Origin: an uncultured Bacteroidales bacterium
GTDB taxonomy: Bacteria > Bacteroidota > Bacteroidia > Bacteroidales > WCHB1-69
Length of the DNA stretch: 9,975 bases
NCBI GenBank assembly: GCA_900321845.1
Contig: ONXT01000072.1
Coordinates: forward strand, 1 to 9,975
Direction of reading: 5' to 3'
Positions 1 to 7,336 of the stretch are shown here, one piece after another (position 1 is the stretch's first letter; each line of letters begins with the position of its first letter). The translations under genes and the position numbers were made by a program. The notes under the pieces were generated by a model. The model had not been told where the DNA came from. It was given only the letters and a program-made list of their open reading frames with translations, and did not search any database.

Positions 1-18
1 TATTTTATTATTAAGTAA
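1..18 (+). CDS. Possible 3' end of an upstream gene (partial)
   Basis: Reading frame 1 gives Y-F-I-I-K followed by TAA at 16-18, five bases before the next ATG. That is the spacing expected of a preceding gene in the same operon. Five codons cannot identify a product. Frame 3 also meets a stop (TAA at 12-14), and frame 2 stays open past the next start, so which frame is coding is not settled. Confidence 0.25.
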   Translation, partial: YFIIK

Positions 19-23
19 GAAGG

Positions 24-392
24 ATGTTTCAGAATAGTTTGTTTTTTGTTGAGAAACAGGAGGTTGGAGATGATTCAGCCGATTTTTCAATTCGTTTGAA
101 TCCCGAACATCGAATCTTTGAAGGTCATTTCCCCGGAGATCCCATCGTGCCGGGCGTGTGCATTTTCCAAATTGCCACGGAACTTTTTGGATTGATCGTC
201 CCTGTTGAAAATCCAATTTTTAGTGTTAAAAATGCGAAATTCCTGAATATTATCCGTCCTTTGAAACAACGTGAGGTGAATTATCAACTCGCTTGGGAGC
301 CTGCGGAAAGCGGATATGTAGTCAAGGCGTCAGTCTCCTTTGAGGATACGAAATTCGCAATAATATCTTTCAAAGTTTGCAGTAATCAGTAA
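24..392 (+). CDS. FabZ/ApeP-like hot-dog fold 3-hydroxyacyl-ACP dehydratase-like protein
   Basis: This 122-residue protein has the FabA/FabZ signature HRIFEGHFPGDPIVPGV at residues 29-45, with the expected catalytic histidine at H35. FabZ enzymes dehydrate 3-hydroxyacyl-ACP to the trans-2-enoyl form in the cytoplasm. Small relatives in aryl polyene clusters do the same step during polyene chain growth. In standard FabZ the catalytic acid is the Glu four residues after PGV; here that position is Q49, and the nearest acid is E53. The protein is somewhat shorter than typical FabZ (about 140-150 residues). The ATG at 24 is the first start after an in-frame TAA at 12-14, and AAGAAGG lies directly before it. 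The next gene starts five bases after the stop, so the two are probably co-transcribed. A thioesterase-like or non-catalytic hot-dog role is possible because of the Gln. Confidence 0.8.
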   Translation: MFQNSLFFVEKQEVGDDSADFSIRLNPEHRIFEGHFPGDPIVPGVCIFQIATELFGLIVPVENPIFSVKNAKFLNIIRPLKQREVNYQLAWEPAESGYVVKASVSFEDTKFAIISFKVCSNQ

Positions 393-397
393 TTATC

Positions 398-1165
398 GTG
401 CAACCACCTTTAGATCAACGCTTTAATGAGCTTAACATTTGTATTGTAATCCCCACTTACAATAATGCTGGGACGATTATGCAGGTGATTAAGGCGGCGT
501 GCAGTCGGTGCAACCATGTCATGGTAATCAATGATGGTGCGACGGATGCGACATCCGATTTGTTGAAAAGCGTTGAAAATGAAGTGATTCTGATAGGTTA
601 TTCGCCGAATAGGGGAAAGGGCTATGCGTTGAAAACCGCTTTCCGAGAAGCTAAAAAACGTGGCTTTGACTACGTAATCACGATGGACTCCGACGGGCAG
701 CATTCGGTGGACGACTTGCCCGTTTTTTTGGATGCTATCCAGCAACACCCTGATTCCCTGCTGATTGGCAGTCGCGGAATGAATCATCCGAACATGCCGC
801 AGCAGAACACTTTCGCCAATAAGTTTTCCAACTTCTGGTTTACGCTTCAGACCGCCCATCGTTTGCCGGACACGCAGTCGGGCTACCGCCTCTATCCTCT
901 GCGCAGAATGGGAGGAATGCATTGGATGACAAGTCGTTACGAGACGGAATTGGAGATTTTGGTGCGCTCCGCCTGGCGCGGAATCCCCTTGATTCCCGTC
1001 CCAATCAATGTATATTATCCTCCCGCCGAAGAGCGCGTTTCGCATTTCAGACCGCGTGCTGACTTCTTCCGCATCAGCGTGCTGAATGCCGTTTTCTGCC
1101 TCTTGGCCGTTGTCTACGGCTATCCTTCCATGCTTTGGCACAAAATCTTCAAATATCATCGTTAA
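398..1165 (+). CDS. Family 2 glycosyltransferase (dolichyl-phosphate-mannose-synthase-like)
   Basis: This 255-residue protein is a GT-A glycosyltransferase of family 2. It shows the N-terminal nucleotide-sugar strand IPTYNN (18-23), NDGATD (45-50), the metal-binding DSDGQH (97-102, a DxD motif), GSRG (124-127), SGYRLYP (161-167), and an acidic ETELEI segment (182-187). Such enzymes move a sugar from a nucleotide donor to a lipid or polyprenyl acceptor at the cytoplasmic face of the inner membrane. Residues 226-246 are hydrophobic and could anchor the C-terminus to the membrane. The start is GTG at 398, with no in-frame ATG before the catalytic core. The stop TAA (1163-1165) abuts the ATG of the exporter at 1166, so translational coupling is likely. 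The context suggests glycosylation of the lipid carrying the pigment chain; the actual sugar and acceptor cannot be read from sequence. Confidence 0.88.
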   Translation: MQPPLDQRFNELNICIVIPTYNNAGTIMQVIKAACSRCNHVMVINDGATDATSDLLKSVENEVILIGYSPNRGKGYALKTAFREAKKRGFDYVITMDSDGQHSVDDLPVFLDAIQQHPDSLLIGSRGMNHPNMPQQNTFANKFSNFWFTLQTAHRLPDTQSGYRLYPLRRMGGMHWMTSRYETELEILVRSAWRGIPLIPVPINVYYPPAEERVSHFRPRADFFRISVLNAVFCLLAVVYGYPSMLWHKIFKYHR

Positions 1166-4100
1166 ATGCGCAAGTTTTTCGTAGGAATTTACAGGTTTTT
1201 TGAAAAACACCGCTGGGCGATGTGGCTGACCCTGCTGACTTTGGTCGCTGTGGCCATCGTGGGCATCATGCACATAAGGTTCGTGGAGGATATCAGCAAT
1301 TTTTTCCCTGAAAACGGCCAAAACAAAAGAGTGAACGATGCCTACCAGCATATCGGCTCCGATAACCGCATCGTCATCAATATCAAACAAGCCCGTCGCG
1401 ATACAACGCAAGAAGTTGATTATGAGTTGCTTACCGCAGCTGTGGATTCGCTGGTCGCCCGTCTTTATCAGAATGACAAGGACAGTTTGATGCAGAAAGT
1501 GCTCTATCAGGTTGACAATCAGCAAATTGCAGATATTACGACTTTTGTGGTCAAGAATATGCCCTATTTTTTAGAGGAGGAGGATTATGCCCGAATGGAT
1601 ACGCTGATAACCTCTCAATACACTGATTCATTGCTGGTTAACGATGTGATGATTCTTTCCTCCCCGACGGGGTTCATGCAGCAGGTGATTCTTTCCGACC
1701 CCTTGTTCTTTTCTGGAAACGTCTTGAAAAAACTGGATCATTTCCGGGTGAACGACCAATATCAGGAGAATGGCGGCTATATTTTCAACCATTCCGGCGA
1801 TGAGGCGATTGTGGTGGTGACTTCCAAGTTCCCTGTCAGCGAAACTTCCCATAATGCCCGCCTTGTCAAACAGATTGACGAGGCGATGCAAACGGTTGAA
1901 AAACAATTCGATAGCAAGGTCAAAATAACGGATTTCGGCGCCTCTTTGGTCTCGCAGACCAACTCGCACCAAATCAAAAAGGATAGTTTGTGGGCCATTT
2001 TGCTGTCCCTTTCTTTCATCGTTGCGCTGCTCATCTACTATTATCGGAATCTGAAATGTATCTTGCTGATTGTCTGCACGATATCTTTCGGCGGGCTCTT
2101 CTCTTTGGGTTTTATTGTGCTGTTTGAAAATCCGATTTCCATCATTGCGGTCGGCGTCGCTTCCATCATCATCGGCATTGCCATCAACTACCCGATTCAT
2201 CTGCTTTCACATTTTAAAAGAACAAGTGATAAAGAGCAGATTATCAAGGATATAGTGACTCCTTTGCTAATCGGAAACATCACAACGGTCGGCGCGTTCC
2301 TGAGTTTGCTGTTCATCAGTTCGGATGCTATGCACGACCTCGGACTGTTTGCCGCACTCCTTTTAGTCGGCACCATTATGTTTGTGCTCATTTTCCTGCC
2401 GCATCTGTTGGGAAAACGTCCGGAAAAATGGCAGGAATCGCAACTTTCTTTCAGAAAAGTTGCAGAATTTCATCCCGAAAACCACCCTTGGTTGCTGGTG
2501 GTGATTCTGGCTCTCACTGTGGTGTTCTTCATCGGAAGTTCGAAGACCTCTTTCGAGACGAACATGCACAAAATCAACTATATGACGGATGAGCAGCGCG
2601 CTGCATTCGAGAAGTTGGTGGCTGAATCCGATACGACGGTGCAGACGGTCTATTGCATTGCGGAGGGCAAAACGACCGATGCGGCCTTGCTGAAGTACGA
2701 AAAGGTTTCGCCGACACTTTCCAAGATGTTGCAAGATTCTGTTACTAAACAAGTTAGCGGAATCAGTGTGTTTCTTCCTTCGCAGCAGCAACAGCAGAAA
2801 AGGCTGGCTTTGTGGGATGACTTCTGGTCAAAACATCGTGAGCAATTCCTGACCTCGTTCGCAAAATCCGCGAAAGAAAACGGTTTCAGCGAGGTGGCAT
2901 TCGAGGATTTCTATGCCACATTGCAGAGTGATTTCCAGCCGCAGCCGGTGGATTACTTCGAGTCGGCTCTCCATGATTTGGTCTCTTCTTACATCGTTGA
3001 AGAAGATGGGAAATCGATGATTTATAGTATTTTACAAGTAAAAAAACAAGAACGGGAGCAGGTTGAGCAACGGCTCAATTCCGTTGATGCGGATGTTTTC
3101 GCATTCACGGATTCCTCCATTATCACAAGAATGATTGATGCGCTTTCCGGTGACTTCGACTATGTGCTTTACATTTGTGGTTTCATCGTTTTTGCATTCC
3201 TGCTTTTCTCGTTCGGCCGCTTGGAAATCGCGCTGTCCGCCTTCGTCCCCTTGACCATCGCTTGGATTTGGATTTTGGGCATCATGGGTGTTTTTGACAT
3301 CAAATTCAACATTGTCAACATCATTTTGGCTACGTTTATTTTCGGTCAGGGCGATGATTATGCCATTTTTGTGACGGAAGGGGTGATGTACGAATACCGG
3401 ACGGGGCGTAAGATGTTGGCGCAATTCAAGAATTCCATCATTCTTTCCGCTTCGATTATGTTCTTGGGAATTGGCATGTTGATTTTTGCCAAACATCCCG
3501 CGATGCGTTCGCTGGCGGAGGTCACTGTCATCGGCATGGCTTCGGTAGTGATGATGGCTTACATTTTCCCACCGTTGATTTTCAAGTGGTTGACCTCCAA
3601 AAATGGCAAGTTGCGCCGCGTTCCCGTCACCCTTTGGAATCTGCTGAAAACGATTGCGGCCTTTTCCATTTTCTTTGTCGCCTCTCTGGGCATCTCCCTT
3701 TGGGCCATTTTCTGCAAAATTTTCTTCAATAGAAATGAAAGGTTGAAACGACACTTTCATCGGATGCTTTGCAACGTGATGCGCTTTTTCGCCAAGGCGA
3801 TGTTCCAAGTGGATTATGATTTGCAAAATCCTAATAATGAGGATTTTAAGAAACCTTCCATTCTCATTTCCAACCACCAGTCGCACTTGGACATGCTCTA
3901 TTTGCTGACATTGTCTCCCAATATCGTGGTGCTGACAAACCAGTGGGTTTGGAACTGTCCCTTCTATCGCTGGATTATCCGCTACGCTGATTTCTTGCCA
4001 GTGGCTGACGGCATTGAGTCTAACGTTCCGAAACTCAGTGAGTTGGTTCGTCAAGGTTACTCGATTTTGGTTTTCCCAGAGGGCACCCGCTCCGCCGATT

Positions 4101-4717
4101 GCGATATCCTCCGCTTCCATCAGGGCGCGTTCTATCTGGCCAACGAGCTGAATCTGGATGTGTTGCCGGTGGTTTTGCATGGGGTAGGGCACGCGTTTCC
4201 GAAAGAGGAGTTCCTGCTCCACAAGGGAAAGGTGACAGTTTCGGTTTTGAACAGGATTTCCGCTAATGCGGATTTGCGCCGCAATCAACCGACCTTGAAG
4301 GTTGCACAGGCGTTCCGTCATCTCTATATTCGTGAATATCAAAGAATTGCAAGTGAGGTTGAAACGCCATCCTATTATCGTGAATGGGTAATGCAAAACT
4401 ACATTTACAAAGGGACGGAGGTTGCGCGCGAGTGCCGTCGGCAGTTCAGGAATTTCGAAGATTGGCAGAAAGAGATTGCCAAACTTCCCAACGAGGGCAC
4501 GTTGTTGATTCAAAATTGCGGGCAGGGAGAGTTTTCTTTGTTGGTTGCGTTAACTAAGAAAAATTTGCATATTTTTGCGATTGATAAAAATCAGGAGGCA
4601 TTGGAGGTGGCTTCGCATTGCGCCGCCATTCCGCAGAATCTCCATTATGTAACGGAACTTGATGAAAATCAATGTTTTAATCTTATTTTAGATCAAACAA
4701 AAATAACAGAAAAATAA
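1166..4717 (+). CDS. MMPL/RND-type lipid exporter fused to a PlsC acyltransferase with a short methyltransferase-like tail
   Basis: This is a 1183-residue fusion. The exporter part has one membrane segment near 18-37, a periplasmic loop, a bundle at about 275-412, another segment near 441-458, a second loop, a bundle at about 667-810, and a hydrophobic stretch at 826-855. That is the twofold MMPL/RND layout for moving lipids to the periplasm using the proton gradient. The second half carries GQGDDY (727-732), matching the Asp-Tyr proton relay; the first half has N341-Y342 instead of Asp-Tyr. The PlsC domain follows with NHQSHLD (903-909, the HX4D catalytic pair H904/D909), FPEGTRS (970-976) and LPVVLHG (999-1005). 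After a helical stretch (1070-1105), residues 1110-1178 look like the first half of a SAM-methyltransferase Rossmann fold (NCGQGEFS, then FAID ending in D1140), which then stops. Probable role: acylate and export the glycolipid pigment. Function of the tail is unknown. Confidence 0.87.
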   Translation: MRKFFVGIYRFFEKHRWAMWLTLLTLVAVAIVGIMHIRFVEDISNFFPENGQNKRVNDAYQHIGSDNRIVINIKQARRDTTQEVDYELLTAAVDSLVARLYQNDKDSLMQKVLYQVDNQQIADITTFVVKNMPYFLEEEDYARMDTLITSQYTDSLLVNDVMILSSPTGFMQQVILSDPLFFSGNVLKKLDHFRVNDQYQENGGYIFNHSGDEAIVVVTSKFPVSETSHNARLVKQIDEAMQTVEKQFDSKVKITDFGASLVSQTNSHQIKKDSLWAILLSLSFIVALLIYYYRNLKCILLIVCTISFGGLFSLGFIVLFENPISIIAVGVASIIIGIAINYPIHLLSHFKRTSDKEQIIKDIVTPLLIGNITTVGAFLSLLFISSDAMHDLGLFAALLLVGTIMFVLIFLPHLLGKRPEKWQESQLSFRKVAEFHPENHPWLLVVILALTVVFFIGSSKTSFETNMHKINYMTDEQRAAFEKLVAESDTTVQTVYCIAEGKTTDAALLKYEKVSPTLSKMLQDSVTKQVSGISVFLPSQQQQQKRLALWDDFWSKHREQFLTSFAKSAKENGFSEVAFEDFYATLQSDFQPQPVDYFESALHDLVSSYIVEEDGKSMIYSILQVKKQEREQVEQRLNSVDADVFAFTDSSIITRMIDALSGDFDYVLYICGFIVFAFLLFSFGRLEIALSAFVPLTIAWIWILGIMGVFDIKFNIVNIILATFIFGQGDDYAIFVTEGVMYEYRTGRKMLAQFKNSIILSASIMFLGIGMLIFAKHPAMRSLAEVTVIGMASVVMMAYIFPPLIFKWLTSKNGKLRRVPVTLWNLLKTIAAFSIFFVASLGISLWAIFCKIFFNRNERLKRHFHRMLCNVMRFFAKAMFQVDYDLQNPNNEDFKKPSILISNHQSHLDMLYLLTLSPNIVVLTNQWVWNCPFYRWIIRYADFLPVADGIESNVPKLSELVRQGYSILVFPEGTRSADCDILRFHQGAFYLANELNLDVLPVVLHGVGHAFPKEEFLLHKGKVTVSVLNRISANADLRRNQPTLKVAQAFRHLYIREYQRIASEVETPSYYREWVMQNYIYKGTEVARECRRQFRNFEDWQKEIAKLPNEGTLLIQNCGQGEFSLLVALTKKNLHIFAIDKNQEALEVASHCAAIPQNLHYVTELDENQCFNLILDQTKITEK

Positions 4718-4728
4718 AATATTCAACG

Positions 4729-6018
4729 ATGAAATGTAAATTGATTTATCCGAAGTGGAAAAAATTGCCAGGACAAACTACTTTTAATTTGCCTCCTCAT
4801 GGTGCGGTGGTTTTTGCCGCAACGTTGCCGGAGGAAGTGGAAATCTCCTTTACCGATGAAAATGTCGAGGAGCTTGATTTTAATGAGGAGTGCGATTTCG
4901 TCGCTATTTCCATGATGCTTTCCACTCAGGTCAAGCGTGGTTGGGCGATTGCCGACAAGTATCGTGCGATGGGCAAAAAGGTGATGTTCGGCGGTATTTC
5001 AACGATGCTGCATGCGGAGGAGACGTTGCTCCATGCCGATTCGGTATTCTTGGGGGAATCGGAAGGCCGTATGGAAGCCGTGATTGAGGACTTGAAAAAC
5101 GATAAGTTGAAAAAAGTCTATAATTATATGGGGCAACAGCCGGACATCGCGTTAGTTGGTCCTGCTCGCCGCGATTTGTACAAGCGTGATCTTTACAACC
5201 ACAAGGGTGTCCAGATGGTGGATTTGTTCCACGCCTCCCGCGGTTGCCGTTTCAGCTGCTATCCTTGCGCCGTTTCTTACTTGGGTGGTCGTTGCTTCCG
5301 CGCACGTCCCATTGACAAGGTGCTTGAAGAGTTGGAGACCATCGACAACAACCGTCTCTTCATCGTTGATAACTCGTTGGCACAGGACACGCAATGGGAG
5401 ATGGACCTCTTCCGCGAGATGATTCCGTACAAGAAAAAATGGATTAGCCATACGATTGAAGACAAGCCGGAGGTGTTGGATTTGGCAGCGCAGGCGGGTG
5501 CATGGTATGTCTATCAGGCGGTTTATGACACTTCCGACTACATCAAAGAGCGTATTAAACGTTATCACGATTATGGAATCGGGGTGGAAGGCACCATTCT
5601 GTTTGGATTGGACAACCAGACCGAAGACGACATCCTGCGCCTCATCGACTTCCTGCTCAATGTGGATTTGGATTTGGCGGAATTCACCATTCTGGCACCG
5701 TTCCCGCACACCAAGGCCTACGACGACTTGATGCGAGAGGGCCGCATTTTCGACCATGATTGGGATCACTACAATGCCGGTCAGGTGGTTTATCAGCCCA
5801 AACACATGTCGCCTGAACGTCTGCAGGAATTGTATGAATATGCCTGGAAAGCGTTCTATGGTTCTGAAACTCAGGAAGAAAAAATGTTCCGATTGTTCAC
5901 CCGCGTCATGTTGCGCGAAATGGAGGACGGAACCTATCGTCCGCGTAACCGCAAGTTGGCCAACAAGACCTTCGGTAAGGATGTTGACCGTACCAAGAGC
6001 CATTTTAACGCATTTTAA
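4729..6018 (+). CDS. B12-binding-type radical SAM enzyme
   Basis: This 429-residue protein has an N-terminal cobalamin-binding-like Rossmann domain (about 1-130, with KKVMFGGISTML at 83-94 and FLGESEG at 107-113). A radical SAM domain follows, with the CX3CX2C iron-sulfur motif at C173, C177 and C180 inside ASRGCRF. A C-terminal helical region starts near 360. The classic DxHxxG base-off cobalamin motif is absent, as in many BchE/HpnP-like family members. These enzymes make 5'-deoxyadenosyl radicals and often methylate unactivated carbon or rearrange rings. The residue before the last Cys is P179, where an aromatic is usual. The gene begins 12 bases after the exporter stop, so it is in the same operon. 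A role in C-methylation of the aryl head or of a lipid is a plausible inference; the substrate is not evident. Confidence 0.88.
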   Translation: MKCKLIYPKWKKLPGQTTFNLPPHGAVVFAATLPEEVEISFTDENVEELDFNEECDFVAISMMLSTQVKRGWAIADKYRAMGKKVMFGGISTMLHAEETLLHADSVFLGESEGRMEAVIEDLKNDKLKKVYNYMGQQPDIALVGPARRDLYKRDLYNHKGVQMVDLFHASRGCRFSCYPCAVSYLGGRCFRARPIDKVLEELETIDNNRLFIVDNSLAQDTQWEMDLFREMIPYKKKWISHTIEDKPEVLDLAAQAGAWYVYQAVYDTSDYIKERIKRYHDYGIGVEGTILFGLDNQTEDDILRLIDFLLNVDLDLAEFTILAPFPHTKAYDDLMREGRIFDHDWDHYNAGQVVYQPKHMSPERLQELYEYAWKAFYGSETQEEKMFRLFTRVMLREMEDGTYRPRNRKLANKTFGKDVDRTKSHFNAF

Positions 6019-6047
6019 TGTTTTTTTAGAAATTAATATCAATACAG

Positions 6048-6416
6048 ATGAAAGTCAGCGATAAATATTTTGATGAAAAATTCGATTTTGCTGGACAATG
6101 GGATATGCCTTCGACCTGTGGTCTGAAAATTATTCAGAAGGACGACATTTCAATTGTCTTGGTGACTGAGTTGTATCAGGACAATCCGGGAACGTCGGTT
6201 ACCTATGCTGCTGGTTCTCTGATTAAGCAGATTTGTGATGCAAAGTGCTTGGATATCAATAAAATAAAATACATTGAGTGTAATCCCAGCACTAATTCCA
6301 AACTCTCTTTTTATGATGAGGAGATGTTTTTGGTGGACTTCATTTTACAAGATGGGATGCCGGTTGATTTGAAGTACCACAAATTAACAAAAGAAGAAAT
6401 ACAAAATTTATTGTGA
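6048..6416 (+). CDS. Conserved-looking hypothetical protein, 122 residues
   Basis: I do not recognise this protein with confidence. It is predicted soluble, with no signal peptide or membrane segment. The central part (about residues 44-84) reads as a beta strand (SIVLVTEL), then a DNPGTSVT turn, a helix (AAGSLIKQICDAKCLD), and a strand ending IECNP. This alpha/beta arrangement faintly recalls small soluble hypothetical proteins with an NxGxSVTN-type turn, but no function follows from that. The acidic end MFLVDFIL and KLTKEEIQNLL closes the chain. The gene is AT-rich: 6061-6180 counts to about 37% G+C by hand, against about 63% for 7861-7920 in the ligase. It starts 29 bases after the radical SAM gene, and its TGA shares its last A with the ATG of the hydrolase (TGATG), so the two are probably translated together. 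Confidence 0.72.
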   Translation: MKVSDKYFDEKFDFAGQWDMPSTCGLKIIQKDDISIVLVTELYQDNPGTSVTYAAGSLIKQICDAKCLDINKIKYIECNPSTNSKLSFYDEEMFLVDFILQDGMPVDLKYHKLTKEEIQNLL

Positions 6417-7294
6417 TGAGAAGATTTGTACTGTTTTTTGTTTTTTTAACAATCTCAGTTGCGCTTTTTGCCCAGCCGAAGCCATTCCGCATTTGGAAGG
6501 ATGTTCCGACTATGAAGCATCAGCGTTCGGAGATTTACGTTTATCCCGCTCCCGACTCCATTAACACGGGAATCGCCGTAATTGTTTGTCCTGGAGGAAG
6601 TTACAGTCATCTGATGGGCATTGCAACGGAGGGCTATGCTGTGGCTGAATGGCTGAACGCACAAGGTATCAACGCTTTCGTTCTCCGCTATCGTGTGGGC
6701 AAGGACGGCTATCACCATCCCGCGATGATTCAAGACGTGCAGCGCGCCATCCAACTGGTGCGCGACCATGCCGGCGAATACCATATCAACGCGGAGAAAT
6801 TGGGCACGATGGGTTTTTCCGCCGGCGGTCATCTCGTTACGATGTCGGGTGCCTTTTACAAGGATGATTATCTGAAACCACTTGGTATCCAGTCGAATGC
6901 GAGTCTGAAGCCGAATTTTGTGGTGCCAGTTTACCCTGTCGTTTCCATGCAAGACAGCATCGCACACCAGCGTTCGCGCCGCAATTTGCTCAGTCGCCAT
7001 TATACCAAAGAGCAGCAGGACAAGTTCTCGATGGAGTTGCAGATTCCCAACGACATGCCTCCCACGTTCCTTGTTACTGCCAAAGATGATCCCGTAGTGA
7101 TGTACCAGAACAGCGTGCAATTAGATAAAGCGTTGACAAACAAGCATATAAAACACGAATTTTGGCTGTATGATACTGGCGGTCACGGCTATGCGATGAG
7201 CGAAGAACGGGCGGGTGAAACAGCGAAATGGCGCTTTGAATTTATGAGATGGCTTTACAAGATTAAAATTCTTGAAACACCATACAAATATTAA
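6416..7294 (+). CDS. Secreted alpha/beta hydrolase, acetyl esterase / acetylxylan esterase-like
   Basis: Starting from the ATG at 6416 the protein has 292 residues. A GTG three bases earlier is possible but less likely. The N-terminus is a signal peptide: two Arg, a hydrophobic run to about residue 17, and a probable cut near ALFA-Q (18-20). The mature part is an alpha/beta hydrolase with an oxyanion-loop CPGG (58-61), nucleophile elbow GFSAGGH (133-139, Ser at 135), an acid in KDDPVV (D225), and His in GGHGYAM (H257). That completes a Ser-Asp-His triad of the type in acetyl esterases and acetylxylan esterases acting in the periplasm or outside. It could deacylate a sugar or lipid in the periplasm. 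Its place in this operon suggests trimming or turnover of the exported glycolipid, but it could also be an unrelated carbohydrate esterase. The start codon overlaps the upstream stop. Confidence 0.85.
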   Translation: MRRFVLFFVFLTISVALFAQPKPFRIWKDVPTMKHQRSEIYVYPAPDSINTGIAVIVCPGGSYSHLMGIATEGYAVAEWLNAQGINAFVLRYRVGKDGYHHPAMIQDVQRAIQLVRDHAGEYHINAEKLGTMGFSAGGHLVTMSGAFYKDDYLKPLGIQSNASLKPNFVVPVYPVVSMQDSIAHQRSRRNLLSRHYTKEQQDKFSMELQIPNDMPPTFLVTAKDDPVVMYQNSVQLDKALTNKHIKHEFWLYDTGGHGYAMSEERAGETAKWRFEFMRWLYKIKILETPYKY

Positions 7295-7336
7295 TATTGA
7301 ACCAAATCAATGATTTAAGAAATCAACGATATTACA

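Noticed and set aside
410..1525. Antisense open frame of 371 codons
   Set aside because: It runs opposite the glycosyltransferase and the start of the exporter, crosses their boundary, and shows no motif.
3032..4513. Long antisense open frame of 493 codons
   Set aside because: It lies wholly opposite the exporter-acyltransferase gene, whose domains are unmistakable. The antisense product is rich in Arg, Gln, His and Asn with no recognisable motif, as expected of a shadow frame.
6019..6029. T-rich run after the radical SAM gene as a terminator
   Set aside because: The bases before it form a direct repeat (cattttaacg, cattttaatg), not an inverted one, so no stem forms and the operon probably continues.
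5152..6042. Antisense open frame of 296 codons
   Set aside because: It lies opposite the radical SAM catalytic region, with low-complexity composition and no recognisable domain.
6413..6415. GTG at 6413 as the start of the hydrolase
   Set aside because: An ATG follows directly at 6416, forms the usual TGATG overlap, and gives the same signal peptide, so the ATG is preferred.
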